DNA of 64,000 nt from Hamadaea sp013361475 (GCF_040654195.1 NZ_JBFAHM010000004.1:372001-436000); one strand, 5' to 3'; positions 1 through 7,896 are shown, numbered from the stretch's first letter. Numbers and translations: made by a program. The notes: generated by a model from the letters alone, not told the origin.

Positions 1-571
1 CGTTGGCGGCGTCGAGTAGTCCGAACGCCACCACGCCGACGGCGATGGGGCCGATGATCGGCAGGACCAGGTCCATCCGGCGGAAGCGTCCGGCCAGCAG
101 GAACAGCAGACCCATGACGAGGCCGAGCAGGGCGCTCGAGCCGACTTCCCGCCAGGTCGCCTGGACGCTGGGCGCGAAGCCGACGGCGAACAGCGCGACG
201 CCGATCACTTTCAGCCAGTCGGGGAAGGGCGCCCGGCTGCTCTCCAGTGTGGTCAGGGCGCGGTCGGCCTCGGCCAGCGTCAGCCGGCCGGAGGTGATCG
301 CGGTGACCAGGTTTTTCGATTGCGCCACCCGGTCGAGGCGGGCGAGTTGGGGGACTGCGCGTACGGTCACGACGGATTCCGGGCCGTCCGGGTGGGCCAC
401 CGTGACGACGGCGGCCTCCGCGATGAGCAGCACGTCGGCCCGGACGCCGAAACAGGCGCCGACCCGCCGGACGACGTCGCGTACGTCGAACGCGCCTTCG
501 GCGCTGTTGCGCAGGAAGAAGCGGGTGAGCCGCCGCAGGAACGCGTCGATCTCCGCGGGTTCGCCGCTCAC
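1..571 (-). CDS. Threonine/serine exporter family protein (ThrE-like), 3' end cut off by the window
   Basis: The minus-strand frame starts at a GTG at 571 and runs out of the window. An in-frame stop at 596-598 leaves no other start. The translation begins VSGEPAEIDAFLRRL and gives about 190 residues. The N-terminal soluble part (residues 1-125) looks like the cytoplasmic domain of the ThrE family (PF06738, DUF1212), including the stretch AQSKNLVTAITSGRLTLAEA. Hydrophobic segments begin at WLKVIGVALFAVGF. The family exports threonine and serine. The remaining membrane segments lie outside the window. Ribosome-binding site is weak (GGA five bases upstream). Confidence 0.72.
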   Translation of the reverse strand, partial: MSGEPAEIDAFLRRLTRFFLRNSAEGAFDVRDVVRRVGACFGVRADVLLIAEAAVVTVAHPDGPESVVTVRAVPQLARLDRVAQSKNLVTAITSGRLTLAEADRALTTLESSRAPFPDWLKVIGVALFAVGFAPSVQATWREVGSSALLGLVMGLLFLLAGRFRRMDLVLPIIGPIAVGVVAFGLLDAAN

Positions 572-678
572 GTTTCCACGGTCCCGGGCATGACCTCACG
601 ATAGCGAGTCATTTCCGACTTAGCGCACGATTTCCTGCCGAACCCGCAACCCGTCAGAGTGTCCTATGATCAGCGGCC

Positions 679-1242
679 ATGCGGGGTCAGAAGCTGCTGG
701 GATGGCTGGGCGTGCTGGGCATGTCCGGCCTGCTGGTCTACGCCGTCTACACCAACTGGCCCCGGGAGCAGGGCCCGCGGCCGTACGTCGCGCCGTCGTT
801 CGCCGAGCCGTCCGAGGCCGGGCACAAACGCGCCTTCCACGAGATCTGCCCGCTGATCAACCGGCCCGAGGTCCTCGCCCTCGTGGAGACTCCGCCCGAG
901 GTGCACGGCCAGGGCACGTCGTTCGACCCGGACGGGATGTCCTACCTCAGCTGCAACGTCAAACTGCCGACCCGAGCCGTCCGGCTCGACGTCGGGCGCG
1001 GCGTCGACGTCGCCGCCATGACCGAGGCGGCCACCGGCGGGCACAAGCTCACGGTGCTCGGGCGCCCCGCGATCTACGAACAGGAGCATCTGATCGCTCC
1101 GACCGCGCGGCTCACGATCGCGTGGGACCCGAGCGATCCCAGCGCGTACGCGAGCATCGCGGTCTTCCAGAACCAGGGGTACGCCGACGAGGCGACCCTC
1201 GTCGCCATGGCGGAACTGATCGTGCCGAACTTGAAACGCTGA
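679..1242 (+). CDS. Membrane-anchored or secreted DUF3558-like protein
   Basis: 187 residues. The N-terminus has a positively charged start and one hydrophobic segment (about residues 6-24), so the protein is either anchored in the membrane or exported. The extracytoplasmic part holds two cysteines, in EICPLINRP and YLSCNV, spaced as in the DUF3558 family of actinobacterial surface proteins, where they are likely to pair. A TATGAT box at 665-670 sits 8 bases before the ATG, so the transcript is probably leaderless. It stands alone between the ThrE-like gene (divergent) and the DUF7873-like gene. The function of the family is not known; the assignment rests on overall pattern only. Confidence 0.7.
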   Translation: MRGQKLLGWLGVLGMSGLLVYAVYTNWPREQGPRPYVAPSFAEPSEAGHKRAFHEICPLINRPEVLALVETPPEVHGQGTSFDPDGMSYLSCNVKLPTRAVRLDVGRGVDVAAMTEAATGGHKLTVLGRPAIYEQEHLIAPTARLTIAWDPSDPSAYASIAVFQNQGYADEATLVAMAELIVPNLKR

Positions 1243-1248
1243 AACCCG

Positions 1249-1278
1249 TTGCTGCGGCACACGATCCTCCTCTACCGT
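1249..1278 (+). promoter_or_regulatory. Candidate promoter of the DUF7873/tRNA-like unit
   Basis: TTGCTG (1249-1254) and TACCGT (1273-1278) are separated by 18 bases, a plausible housekeeping sigma-70 pair. A strong Shine-Dalgarno GGGGAGGA follows at 1307-1314, six bases before the ATG at 1320. No other promoter is visible before the tRNA-like array, so this may serve both. Confidence 0.4.
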
Positions 1279-1319
1279 CAGGCGTCCGGTGATCGAGGCC
1301 GGGCACGGGGAGGATCACG

Positions 1320-2063
1320 ATGACGAAGCTGAATCAGATCATCGCGCTGGAGAAGGGCGTCAAGGCCACCGCCGAGACGACTTTGACGAAGGCGTACCAC
1401 GAGGCGCAGAAGCCGGACCTGTTCGCGGGTCTCATCCGGACCTACGAGCCGCTGGAGGAGGACGGTTACGTCCTGCCTTCGGAGTCGAAGAAGGTCACCG
1501 CAAAGGTGCCGGCGCTGGTCTCGGAGATCCAGGCGGCCGTGGAGCGGCTGATCGACCTCACGCTGACCAAGGACACCGCGAACGCGGGTGCGAAGGCCGA
1601 TGTGAAGGTCGGCGACACCGTCCTGGCGCGCGACGTCCCGGTGACGACGCTGCTGTGGCTGGAGAAGCAGCTGACGAACCTGCGGACGTTCATCTCCAAG
1701 CTGCCGGTCACCGACGTCGCCGACGACTGGACGTGGGACGCCGACAACCAGGTGTTCCGGTCGGCCACCGTGAAGACCATGCGGTCGCGCAAGTCTGAGG
1801 ACTTCATCGTCGTCGTTCCGCCGACGGACAAGCACCCGGCGCACGTGGAGAAGGTGACCAAGGACGTCCCGGAGGGCACCTGGTCGACCACGAAGCTGTC
1901 CGGCGCGGTTTCGCCGTCGCAGCGCGACACCTGGCTGGCGCAGGTCACCGCGGTGACCGAGGCCGTCAAGACCGCGCGCGAGCAGGCGAACCTGGCCGAG
2001 GTGGTGGACGCCAAGATGGGCAAGGCGATCCTGGACTTCATCTTCACCGAGAACCGCGCCTGA
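1320..2063 (+). CDS. DUF7873-like protein of unknown function, first gene of a tRNA-like array
   Basis: 247 residues, soluble, charged, no signal peptide or membrane segment. The N-terminal two thirds is mostly helical (MTKLNQIIALEKGVKATAE and onward); the middle holds a WLEKQLTNLRTFISKLP helix followed by a W-rich turn (DDWTWDADNQVF). It resembles the DUF7873 family, from memory only. The start has a strong Shine-Dalgarno sequence. The decisive context is downstream: the stop codon is followed within 18 bases by a C(UUCG)G hairpin and then by several degenerate tRNA-like sequences up to a terminator at 2481-2510. Protein and RNAs therefore look like one transcription unit, and the protein may bind, process or protect those RNAs. 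That role is inference. Confidence 0.75.
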   Translation: MTKLNQIIALEKGVKATAETTLTKAYHEAQKPDLFAGLIRTYEPLEEDGYVLPSESKKVTAKVPALVSEIQAAVERLIDLTLTKDTANAGAKADVKVGDTVLARDVPVTTLLWLEKQLTNLRTFISKLPVTDVADDWTWDADNQVFRSATVKTMRSRKSEDFIVVVPPTDKHPAHVEKVTKDVPEGTWSTTKLSGAVSPSQRDTWLAQVTAVTEAVKTAREQANLAEVVDAKMGKAILDFIFTENRA

Positions 2064-2080
2064 CGCGGCGCGCCCAGAGA

Positions 2081-2178
2081 CCCCCGGCTTCGGCCGGGTG
2101 AGCACAAGATGAGATTGAGGCTTGAGTTCATCACTGACGCGGGCCGGCAGTGTGCAGGTTCGAGTCCTGCCCGGGGCA
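2081..2178 (+). ncRNA. tRNA-like RNA 1 (T-arm and acceptor kept, middle degenerate)
   Basis: A canonical T-arm is visible: GCAGG (2154-2158), loop TTCGAGT, CCTGC (2166-2170). The seven bases after it, CCGGGGC (2171-2177), pair with CCCCCGG (2081-2087) except for a C.C mismatch at the first pair. Between them no normal D-arm is found. An anticodon-arm-like stem GATGA/TCATC (2108-2112 with 2128-2132) carries a 15-base loop rather than 7. The same 5' strand can alternatively form a C(UUCG)G hairpin with 2093-2098. This is tRNA-derived but not a working elongator tRNA. Confidence 0.6.
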
Positions 2179-2182
2179 CTCA

Positions 2183-2321
2183 CGTCCCGGTAGCCCAACT
2201 GGCAGAGGCGACCGGCGGCATCCAGACTCTTGCTCCAAGCTCAACCACAGTTCGGCCAGTTCGCATCGATCAGCGCCAGGCAGTGGATTCGCAGACCCCA
2301 GTTCGAATCTGGGCGGGACCT
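2183..2321 (+). ncRNA. tRNA-like RNA 2 with oversized central region
   Basis: The 5' part holds a good D-arm (GCC 2193-2195, GGC 2207-2209, loop containing AACTGGCAGA). The 3' part holds a perfect T-arm CCCAG-TTCGAAT-CTGGG (2297-2313). The acceptor CGTCCCG (2183-2189) pairs with CGGGACC (2314-2320) except for a C.C mismatch at pair 1:72. Between the D-arm and the T-arm lie about 87 bases where a tRNA would have 22-40. No self-splicing intron motif is visible. It is therefore an expanded tRNA-like molecule. Confidence 0.6.
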
Positions 2322-2325
2322 CTCT

Positions 2326-2400
2326 CGTGGTCTCGTGGAGTAGCGGCAACTCGGCAGCCGATAGGAATGACCTGGAGCTTTAAATGTGGCGGCGAGCGCC
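2326..2400 (+). ncRNA. Possible tRNA-like fragment 3 (D-arm only)
   Basis: The stretch contains a convincing D-arm, GAGT-AGCGGCA-ACTC (about 2337-2351), similar in loop to that of the next tRNA. No T-arm follows. A short pairing CTCG with CGAG could close it. It may be a decayed or specialised member of the array. Confidence 0.3.
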
Positions 2401-2406
2401 GGACGC

Positions 2407-2478
2407 GACGTGATGGCGCAGTAGCAGCGCATCGGACTCTTCATCCGACGGACGCCGGTGCGAATCCGGCTCACGTAA
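2407..2478 (+). tRNA. tRNA-Lys(CTT)-like, last member of the array, atypical
   Basis: A complete cloverleaf can be drawn: acceptor GACGTGA (2407-2413) with TCACGTA (2471-2477), D-arm GCGC-AGTAGCA-GCGC, anticodon stem TCGGA/TCCGA with loop CTCTTCA (2437-2443), T-arm GCCGG-TGCGAAT-CCGGC. The anticodon is CTT. Three features are abnormal: the 1:72 pair is a G.A mismatch, position 37 is C instead of a purine, and the T-loop reads TGC instead of TTC. No CCA is encoded. A tRNA scanner may call it Lys or a pseudo-tRNA. Confidence 0.6.
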
Positions 2479-2480
2479 CA

Positions 2481-2510
2481 GGGGGCCACGCCAGGGTAGG
2501 CGTGGCCCCC
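2481..2510. terminator. Strong hairpin ending the tRNA-like array
   Basis: GGGGGCCACGCC (2481-2492) pairs perfectly with GGCGTGGCCCCC (2499-2510) around the loop AGGGTA. There is no T-run, as is common in high-GC actinomycetes. It lies between the array and the convergent gene ending at 2530, so it can serve both directions. Confidence 0.8.
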
Positions 2511-2529
2511 GCCTATGCGGCCGGTTCGG

Positions 2530-3348
2530 TCAGGCCGCCGCTGCCGGCACGCGGACGTCGGTGAGCACGAGGTTGCGGCCGTCCCGCCAGAAGAATCCGT
2601 GCAGAATGAAGGTGAGCCGGGTGGCCTTCACCTTCGCGTCCCGCACGACGAAGACGACTTTGAGCCGCTGGCCGTACGGCAGGCCGCTGTCGCCGGTGCT
2701 GCCGCCGAAGGGAACGTCCGTGAGCTCATTACCGGTTTGGTCGACGATGAGGTAGCCCATCTGGCCCGGCTTGGACTTCGTCGTACGCGTGACGTAGGCC
2801 GTGATGGTGATCGACGGGAACGTCTCACCCATCCATTTGCTGGACGTACGCCGCGTCGACACGACCTCGAACCGCATGCCGTACCCTTCGGCGACCCAGG
2901 GGGCCGGGCCGGTGGCGGCGACGGTGATCGGCTCGTTCCGCCCGCAGATGTCGGTCAGCAGTTTCTCGCAGACCACCGGGAAGCCGCGCTGGACTGCGTA
3001 GGTGAGGCCGACGCCGCCGATGCCGACGACGAGCATGACGACGACCACCCAGACGACGGACACGTAGCGGATCCGCCGCGGCGTGGCTTCCGGCCGGCCC
3101 GGATGCTCGACCGGCGGCGGGGGCTCACCCTTGGGCAGCACCGTGAGGAGCAGGGCGACGACCGCACTGACCCCGATGAGGGCGAGCACGAGCGGCACCG
3201 GGTCCAGCTTGTCCTGCGTGATGACGGTGATCCCGATGCCGCCCGCGTTGCTCAGGATCTCCGCGACGATGGTGGCCAGGACGCCGATCCAGGCGCGCTT
3301 GCGCCGCACGGCCGGTCGGGTCGGCGCGCGCTGTCCAGGCATCTCCAC
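2530..3348 (-). CDS. Membrane protein with extracytoplasmic domain, unknown function
   Basis: 272 residues. Three hydrophobic segments are visible: about residues 21-43, 49-68 and 96-118. A proline-rich cytoplasmic stretch lies between the second and third. The last 150 residues form a soluble, beta-rich domain that should face outwards and contains two nearby cysteines (PVVCEKLLTDICG) that may form a disulfide. No family was recognised. The gene reads toward the tRNA-like array and shares its terminator. Confidence 0.7.
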   Translation of the reverse strand: MEMPGQRAPTRPAVRRKRAWIGVLATIVAEILSNAGGIGITVITQDKLDPVPLVLALIGVSAVVALLLTVLPKGEPPPPVEHPGRPEATPRRIRYVSVVWVVVVMLVVGIGGVGLTYAVQRGFPVVCEKLLTDICGRNEPITVAATGPAPWVAEGYGMRFEVVSTRRTSSKWMGETFPSITITAYVTRTTKSKPGQMGYLIVDQTGNELTDVPFGGSTGDSGLPYGQRLKVVFVVRDAKVKATRLTFILHGFFWRDGRNLVLTDVRVPAAAA

Positions 3349-3381
3349 AGGGGCGAATGCTAGGTCAGCGGGCGCTCACCG

Positions 3382-3966
3382 TCAGTCGGCCATGCGACGC
3401 GTACGCATCGCGAGGAGCGCGTCGATCTCGCCGATGTGCCCGAAGCTGCCCTGCAGGACGGGCGCGAGCCAGCTGTAGCGGCTGCGCTGCCCGCCCAGTC
3501 CGGGGGCGGGCTCATGGAGTTGCCCGGTGGTCAGGCCGCTCAGGTCGGCCCGGAGGCTGTCCGTCACCTCGGAGAAGTACGCCAGCAGCTCGGCCGAGGT
3601 CAGGAACGGAACGGCGTCGACCTCTTCGACGGTGAAGCCGGTGACCACGCCGTAGCCCTGGAAGCCGAGTCCGGTCGGGTCGTAGCCGGTGCGGGCGGCC
3701 CACCCGTTGCGGTGCCACACTTCGCCGCTGACCGGCTCGGCGCGCCACGCCTGGTGGGTGAGCAGGTCGAGCCAGCGGGTGAAGTGCCAGAGCGTGACGC
3801 CGACGCTGTTGCCGCCGGGGTCGGGCCGGTACGCGACGGCGTCGTCCGGCAGATCCTGGAAGCGGTGGCGGACGGCTCCGGCCAGCTCGTCGAGCCAGGT
3901 CGCGAACAGGTCGACGACGGTGTCGGGGGCGGCGGCGGCCGAACCTCGGCCGGTCTCGTCGGTCAC
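3382..3966 (-). CDS. DinB superfamily protein (putative metal-dependent enzyme)
   Basis: 194 residues, the normal length for the four-helix DinB/DUF664 fold. Candidate metal-binding histidines are in TLWHFTRWLD (about residue 61), LLTHQAW and GSFGHIGEID (about residue 178). Actinobacterial members include mycothiol-dependent S-transferases and maleylpyruvate isomerases; which chemistry applies here cannot be read from the sequence. The start is a GTG whose GTGA overlaps the stop of the upstream TetR gene, so the two are translationally coupled, and the regulator probably controls this enzyme. Confidence 0.8.
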   Translation of the reverse strand: MTDETGRGSAAAAPDTVVDLFATWLDELAGAVRHRFQDLPDDAVAYRPDPGGNSVGVTLWHFTRWLDLLTHQAWRAEPVSGEVWHRNGWAARTGYDPTGLGFQGYGVVTGFTVEEVDAVPFLTSAELLAYFSEVTDSLRADLSGLTTGQLHEPAPGLGGQRSRYSWLAPVLQGSFGHIGEIDALLAMRTRRMAD

Positions 3967-4607
3967 GACGTTCCCTTCTTGACGTGAGCAGCCTTGACGT
4001 GAGCGGGCTCGACGTGAGCGGGCTCGACGTGAGCGGAGTGAACCTGAGCGGCGGCGATCAGCACGACGGCGGCAGCCCGGGCGTCCAGCGCCGGTTGGGG
4101 GCCGGGATCGACCAGGGCGGTGGCGACCGCCCCCTCCATCAGGACTTTCAGCTGCCGGGCGAGCGCTTCCGGATCGCGTACGCCCATCGCGACGGTCCGC
4201 GTGGTGATGAAGTCCAGCAGCCGTCGCTTGTGGAGGCTGGCGACCGGGCGTGCGGGGTGATCGGGGTCGGGCAGGTCGGCGGCGGCGTTGACGAACATGC
4301 AGCCTCGGTAGCCCGGTCCGGACGCAGCCTCGCTGAGCAGGTCGAAGACGGCGAGTAGCTGGCCCTCCGGGTCGGCCGCGCGAGCGGAGACGGCCGCGGT
4401 CAGCTGGTCGTGCCAGCCTGCGCTGCGGACGGTCAGGGCCTCGGCGACGAGCGCGTCCTTGCCCGGGAAGTGCAGGTAGAGGGTGCGTTTGGTGGTGCCG
4501 GCCTGGCCGGCGATGGCGTCCACGCCGACGGCGTTGACCCCTCGGGCGGCGATGAGGTCGATCGCGCTGGCGATCAGCGAACTACGGGCGGTCCCTCGCG
4601 GTGTCAC
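3963..4607 (-). CDS. TetR-family transcriptional regulator
   Basis: 214 residues from a GTG start (VTPRGTARSSLIASA). The helix-turn-helix is clear: VGVDAIAGQAGTTKRTLYLHF at about residues 29-49. The C-terminal ligand domain carries the motif GCMFVNAAADL typical of TetR_C regulators of detoxification genes. The extreme C-terminus ends in a charged pentapeptide repeat (AHVEP, AHVEP, AHVKA, AHVKK) encoded by a 15-bp minisatellite. An imperfect palindrome 10 bp before the start is a likely operator. The gene is followed by, and coupled to, the DinB gene. The frame stays open further upstream into leuS, but the GTG near the operator is the better start. Confidence 0.85.
   Translation of the reverse strand: MTPRGTARSSLIASAIDLIAARGVNAVGVDAIAGQAGTTKRTLYLHFPGKDALVAEALTVRSAGWHDQLTAAVSARAADPEGQLLAVFDLLSEAASGPGYRGCMFVNAAADLPDPDHPARPVASLHKRRLLDFITTRTVAMGVRDPEALARQLKVLMEGAVATALVDPGPQPALDARAAAVVLIAAAQVHSAHVEPAHVEPAHVKAAHVKKGTS
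3981..4040 (-). repeat. 15-bp in-frame minisatellite at the end of the TetR gene
   Basis: Four tandem copies of GACGTGAGCGGGCTC (plus-strand view; outer copies diverged) encode the AHVEP-type pentapeptides at the C-terminus of the regulator. Because the unit is 15 bp, copy changes would not shift the frame. Confidence 0.8.
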
Positions 4608-4617
4608 GCCTACTACA

Positions 4618-4633
4618 TATACCGGTCGGTGTA
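4618..4633. promoter_or_regulatory. Likely TetR operator
   Basis: TATACCGGTCGGTGTA is an imperfect palindrome (6 of 8 base pairs symmetric) and contains the ACCGGTCGGT core often bound by TetR regulators. It fills most of the 26-bp gap between the leuS stop and the TetR start, as expected for autoregulation. Confidence 0.55.
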
Positions 4634-7066
4634 CTAGCCCGCAAGTGCGACGATGTTCACCAGCGACGGCGGGCGCACGATCACTCGGGCCACTTCGGAC
4701 GCGCCCAGCGTCGTGCGTACCTTCTGGGAGGCGAGAGCGAGCTCCCGCAAGCGCGACTCGCTGACGTCCGGCGGCACCGCGAGCTTGTCGCGGACCTTGC
4801 CGTTGACCTGGACGACGCAGGTGACCGACTCGGTGACCAGGAGCGCGGGGTCGGCGACCGGCCAGGGCCGGGCGCAGACCGACGGCGGGTGGCCGAGCCG
4901 CTCCCACATCTCCTCCGCGGTGAACGGCGCGAAGCACGACACCATCGCCGCCAGCGCCTCGACACCCTCCCGGGTGACCGGACCGCTCGGCGAAGCCTTG
5001 CGCAGCACCGTCGTCAGCTCCATCAGTCGCGCGATGGCCACGTTGAACCGGCGACCGTCCATCGCGGACGTGGTCTCCGCGATCAGGCGATGCACCGCTC
5101 GCCGCAGCTCCTCATCGGACTCTCCCGTGGACGGTGCGAGCGACCCGGACAACCGCCACAGGCGGGCAAGCCACTTGACCGCACCGGCAGGCGAGACGTC
5201 GGCCCAGTCGATGTCGTCCTCGGGCGGCCCGGCGAACAGCATCGTCACCCGGACGGCATCGGGCCCGTAGCTCGCGATCTGCTCCTGGAGATTGACGAGG
5301 TTGCCCAGCGTCTTGCTCATCGCCTTGCCGTTCATGATGACCTGGCCCTGGTTGGTCAGCCGGGTGAACGGTTCGGTGAACGGCAGCAGACCGAGGTCGT
5401 GCAGGGCCTTGGTGAGCCAGCGGGCGTACATGAGGTGGCCGGTGGCGTGCTCACGGCCGCCGATGTACTCGTCGACCGGCAGCCAGCGGTCCACGCCGGC
5501 CGGATCGAACGGCCCGCCCTCATACGACGGATTCGGGTAGCGCAGGAAGTACCACGAGGAGTCCACAAAGGTGTCCATCGTGTCGGTGTCGCGCCGCGCG
5601 GGGCCGGCGCACTGCGGACAGTCCACTGTCACCCAGTCGGTCGCGCTCGCCAACGGTGACCGGCCGTCCGTCGGCCGCAGGTCGTAGCCGCTCGCAGGCA
5701 GGGTCACGGGCAGTTCGTCGTCGGGCACCGGCACCAGCCCGCACTGTGGACAGTGAACGATCGGGATCGGCGTGCCCCAGTAGCGCTGCCGGGAGATCAG
5801 CCAGTCGCGCCACCGGTAGGTGACCGCCTCCTGCGCGCCGATCCGCTCGACGATCGCTTGTTTGGCCTCAGTGGACGCCAGCCCGGTGAACTCCCCCGAG
5901 TCGACCAGCCGCCCCTCCCCCTCGGTGGCGACGTCGGTCTCGCGCGGGTCGGCTTCGCCGGTTTCGATCACTGGGCGTATTGGCAGCGCGTGGACCAGCG
6001 CGAAGTCCAGGTCCCGCTGATCGTGCGCGGGCACCGCCATGATCGCGCCGGTTCCGTAGTGGGCCAGGACGTAATCGGCCGCGTACACCGGCAGACGCTC
6101 GCCGGTCGCCGGGTGGATCGCGTACCGGCCCAGGAAGACGCCGGTCTTCGGCCGGTCCGCCGCCAGCCGCTCCAGTTCGGTCGCGGTCGCGGCCTGCTCA
6201 CGGTAGGCCTCGAAGGCGGCCCGCCGGCCGTCGCTCACCAGCTCCGCGGCGAGCGGCGCGTCCATCGCCACCACCAGGAAAGTCGCGCCGAACAACGTGT
6301 CCGGGCGTGTCGTGAACACCCGGACCGCGTCGTCCCGGCCTTCGATCTCGAACAAGATGTACGCACCAACGGAGCGCCCGATCCAGTTACGTTGCATCGC
6401 CAGGATCTCGTTGGGCCAGCGCCCGGCCAGCTGAGCCATGTCGTCGAGCATCCGCTGGGCGTACCCGGTGGTGCGGAAGAACCACTGCGTCAACGGCCGC
6501 TGGACGACCACCGCGCCGCACCGCTCGCAGCGGCCACCGACGACCTGTTCGTTGGCCAGCACGGTCTGGTCGTTCGGGCACCAGTTGACCGCCGCCTCCT
6601 TCCGGTACGCGAGGCCGGCCGCGAACAGCCGCAGGAACAGCCACTGGTTCCACCGGTAATACTCGGGATCCGACGTGTGCAGCCGCGTACGCCAGTCGAA
6701 CGAAACGCCGAGGCGGCGGAACGAGCGCGCCTGGGTCTCGATGTTGGCGTAGGTCCAGTCGCGGGGGTCGAGGCGGCGTTTGAGGGCCGCGTTCTCGGCG
6801 GGCAGCCCGAAGGAGTCCCAGCCGATCCCGTTGAGCACGTTCTGGCCCCGCATCCGCAGATAGCGGGCGATCGCGTCGCTGATCGAGTAGACCTCGGCGT
6901 GGCCCATGTGCAGGTCGCCCGACGGATACGGGAACATGCTGACGACGTACGACCGAGGCGTGTCGTCGTCCCGCGCCCGATAGACGCCCAGCTCGTCCCA
7001 GATCGCGATCCACTTGTCGACGACCGGGTTCGGGTCGTACGCCTCTTCGCCGCTGTCGATGGCCAT
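4634..7066 (-). CDS. leuS: Leucyl-tRNA synthetase, variant with MSKT motif
   Basis: 810 residues; E. coli LeuRS has about 860. The class I HIGH motif is HMGH (residues 53-56). The KMSKS loop reads KAMSKTLGN near residue 587, a departure from the usual KMSKSKGN. The CP1 editing domain is complete: FTTRPDTLFGATFL near residue 255 and VPAHDQRD near 345, the latter holding the aspartate essential for editing. Zinc-type CPQCG/CPQC pairs and the C-terminal VQVNGKVRDKL are present. It charges tRNA-Leu in the cytoplasm. The short length and altered loop suggest it may be a second, diverged LeuRS rather than the housekeeping copy; this cannot be settled from the window. Confidence 0.93.
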   Translation of the reverse strand: MAIDSGEEAYDPNPVVDKWIAIWDELGVYRARDDDTPRSYVVSMFPYPSGDLHMGHAEVYSISDAIARYLRMRGQNVLNGIGWDSFGLPAENAALKRRLDPRDWTYANIETQARSFRRLGVSFDWRTRLHTSDPEYYRWNQWLFLRLFAAGLAYRKEAAVNWCPNDQTVLANEQVVGGRCERCGAVVVQRPLTQWFFRTTGYAQRMLDDMAQLAGRWPNEILAMQRNWIGRSVGAYILFEIEGRDDAVRVFTTRPDTLFGATFLVVAMDAPLAAELVSDGRRAAFEAYREQAATATELERLAADRPKTGVFLGRYAIHPATGERLPVYAADYVLAHYGTGAIMAVPAHDQRDLDFALVHALPIRPVIETGEADPRETDVATEGEGRLVDSGEFTGLASTEAKQAIVERIGAQEAVTYRWRDWLISRQRYWGTPIPIVHCPQCGLVPVPDDELPVTLPASGYDLRPTDGRSPLASATDWVTVDCPQCAGPARRDTDTMDTFVDSSWYFLRYPNPSYEGGPFDPAGVDRWLPVDEYIGGREHATGHLMYARWLTKALHDLGLLPFTEPFTRLTNQGQVIMNGKAMSKTLGNLVNLQEQIASYGPDAVRVTMLFAGPPEDDIDWADVSPAGAVKWLARLWRLSGSLAPSTGESDEELRRAVHRLIAETTSAMDGRRFNVAIARLMELTTVLRKASPSGPVTREGVEALAAMVSCFAPFTAEEMWERLGHPPSVCARPWPVADPALLVTESVTCVVQVNGKVRDKLAVPPDVSESRLRELALASQKVRTTLGASEVARVIVRPPSLVNIVALAG

Positions 7067-7103
7067 CTACGTCAGTCTGGCATCGCTTTGATACAACATG
7101 CAC

Positions 7104-7865
7104 ATGAATTCGCGTACGGGGGTGGTCAGCTGGGTGCTGGCCGGCGCGATCCTGTTCTCGCTGGCCAGCGGGGTTTCGATCGCGTGGTTCGACGCACACG
7201 ACCCGGACGGCACCGTCGTCTTCGTCCTCGTCCTCGGTTCGATGGGCGTGGCGTTGCTGGGCGGTCTCGCCGGGATCGTCGTCAACGCGATGCGGCTGGC
7301 CTCGCTGCGCTCCTGCCGACCCGCCCGATTCACCGTGCGGAGCGGCGCGTTCCGCATCCCGCCGATGGTCGACCTTCGCCTCAACGGTGTCATGGGCATC
7401 CTCCTCGTGGGACCGCTGGCCGGAACGATGTGGCGGACGCCCGACACGCGCGGCATCGCGATCGCCTTCGTCGTCGTCATGACGATCTCGATCGGGCTGC
7501 TCCTCGCCCTCGGGCCGGGACCGGTCTTCGAGCTGCGCCCGACAGGCGTTTACTGGAACGCGCGTATCTTCCGGCGGCACATCCCGTGGGAGGCCCTCGC
7601 CCCGGGCGGCCCAAACCGGCCGCGGCCGTCGGATTATCGACTGCCGTTGATCATTTCCCGGCCGGAGCTGGTGTCCCAGCGGGGGATGCGCCTCGGCAGC
7701 GGGACCGCCGAACGGCCGAACCTCTCGCTGGCGTTGGACGTCCTGCCAGTGTTCCTGGCCGACGCGATCCACTGGTACGCCGATCACCCCGAGCACCGGG
7801 CGGCCATCGGTACGCAGGCCGAGCACGACCGGCTCCGCGCCGCCCTCGGCGCCGGGAACCCGTAG
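7104..7865 (+). CDS. PH-like membrane protein, paralogue of the 8901-10166 gene
   Basis: About 253 residues. Two N-terminal membrane segments (about residues 8-28 and 37-60) and two further ones (about 95-115 and 120-138) precede a cytoplasmic C-terminal domain. That domain contains FELRPTGVYWNARIFRRHIPWEALAPGGP, which recalls the bacterial PH (DUF304-like) fold, and ends with FLADAIHWYADHPEHRAAIGT. The same architecture and nearly the same motifs occur in the gene at 8901. An ATG exists at 7098, but TACAAC at 7092-7097 looks like the -10 box, which makes the ATG at 7104 a leaderless start exactly as in the paralogue. Function unknown. Confidence 0.75.
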   Translation: MNSRTGVVSWVLAGAILFSLASGVSIAWFDAHDPDGTVVFVLVLGSMGVALLGGLAGIVVNAMRLASLRSCRPARFTVRSGAFRIPPMVDLRLNGVMGILLVGPLAGTMWRTPDTRGIAIAFVVVMTISIGLLLALGPGPVFELRPTGVYWNARIFRRHIPWEALAPGGPNRPRPSDYRLPLIISRPELVSQRGMRLGSGTAERPNLSLALDVLPVFLADAIHWYADHPEHRAAIGTQAEHDRLRAALGAGNP

Positions 7866-7896
7866 GAGGCGGAGGCGCACAGCGCCCTCCGCCTCC
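7865..7896. terminator. Hairpin between convergent genes
   Basis: GGAGGCGGAGG (7865-7875) pairs with CCTCCGCCTCC (7886-7896), with further CGC/GCG pairing inside. It begins at the last base of the PH-like gene and lies before the convergent gene that ends at 7921. Confidence 0.7.

Noticed and set aside
2183..2321. Normal tRNA with an intron
   Set aside because: No group I intron features, the anticodon stem cannot be formed by removing one clean segment, and the 1:72 mismatch is shared with its neighbours.
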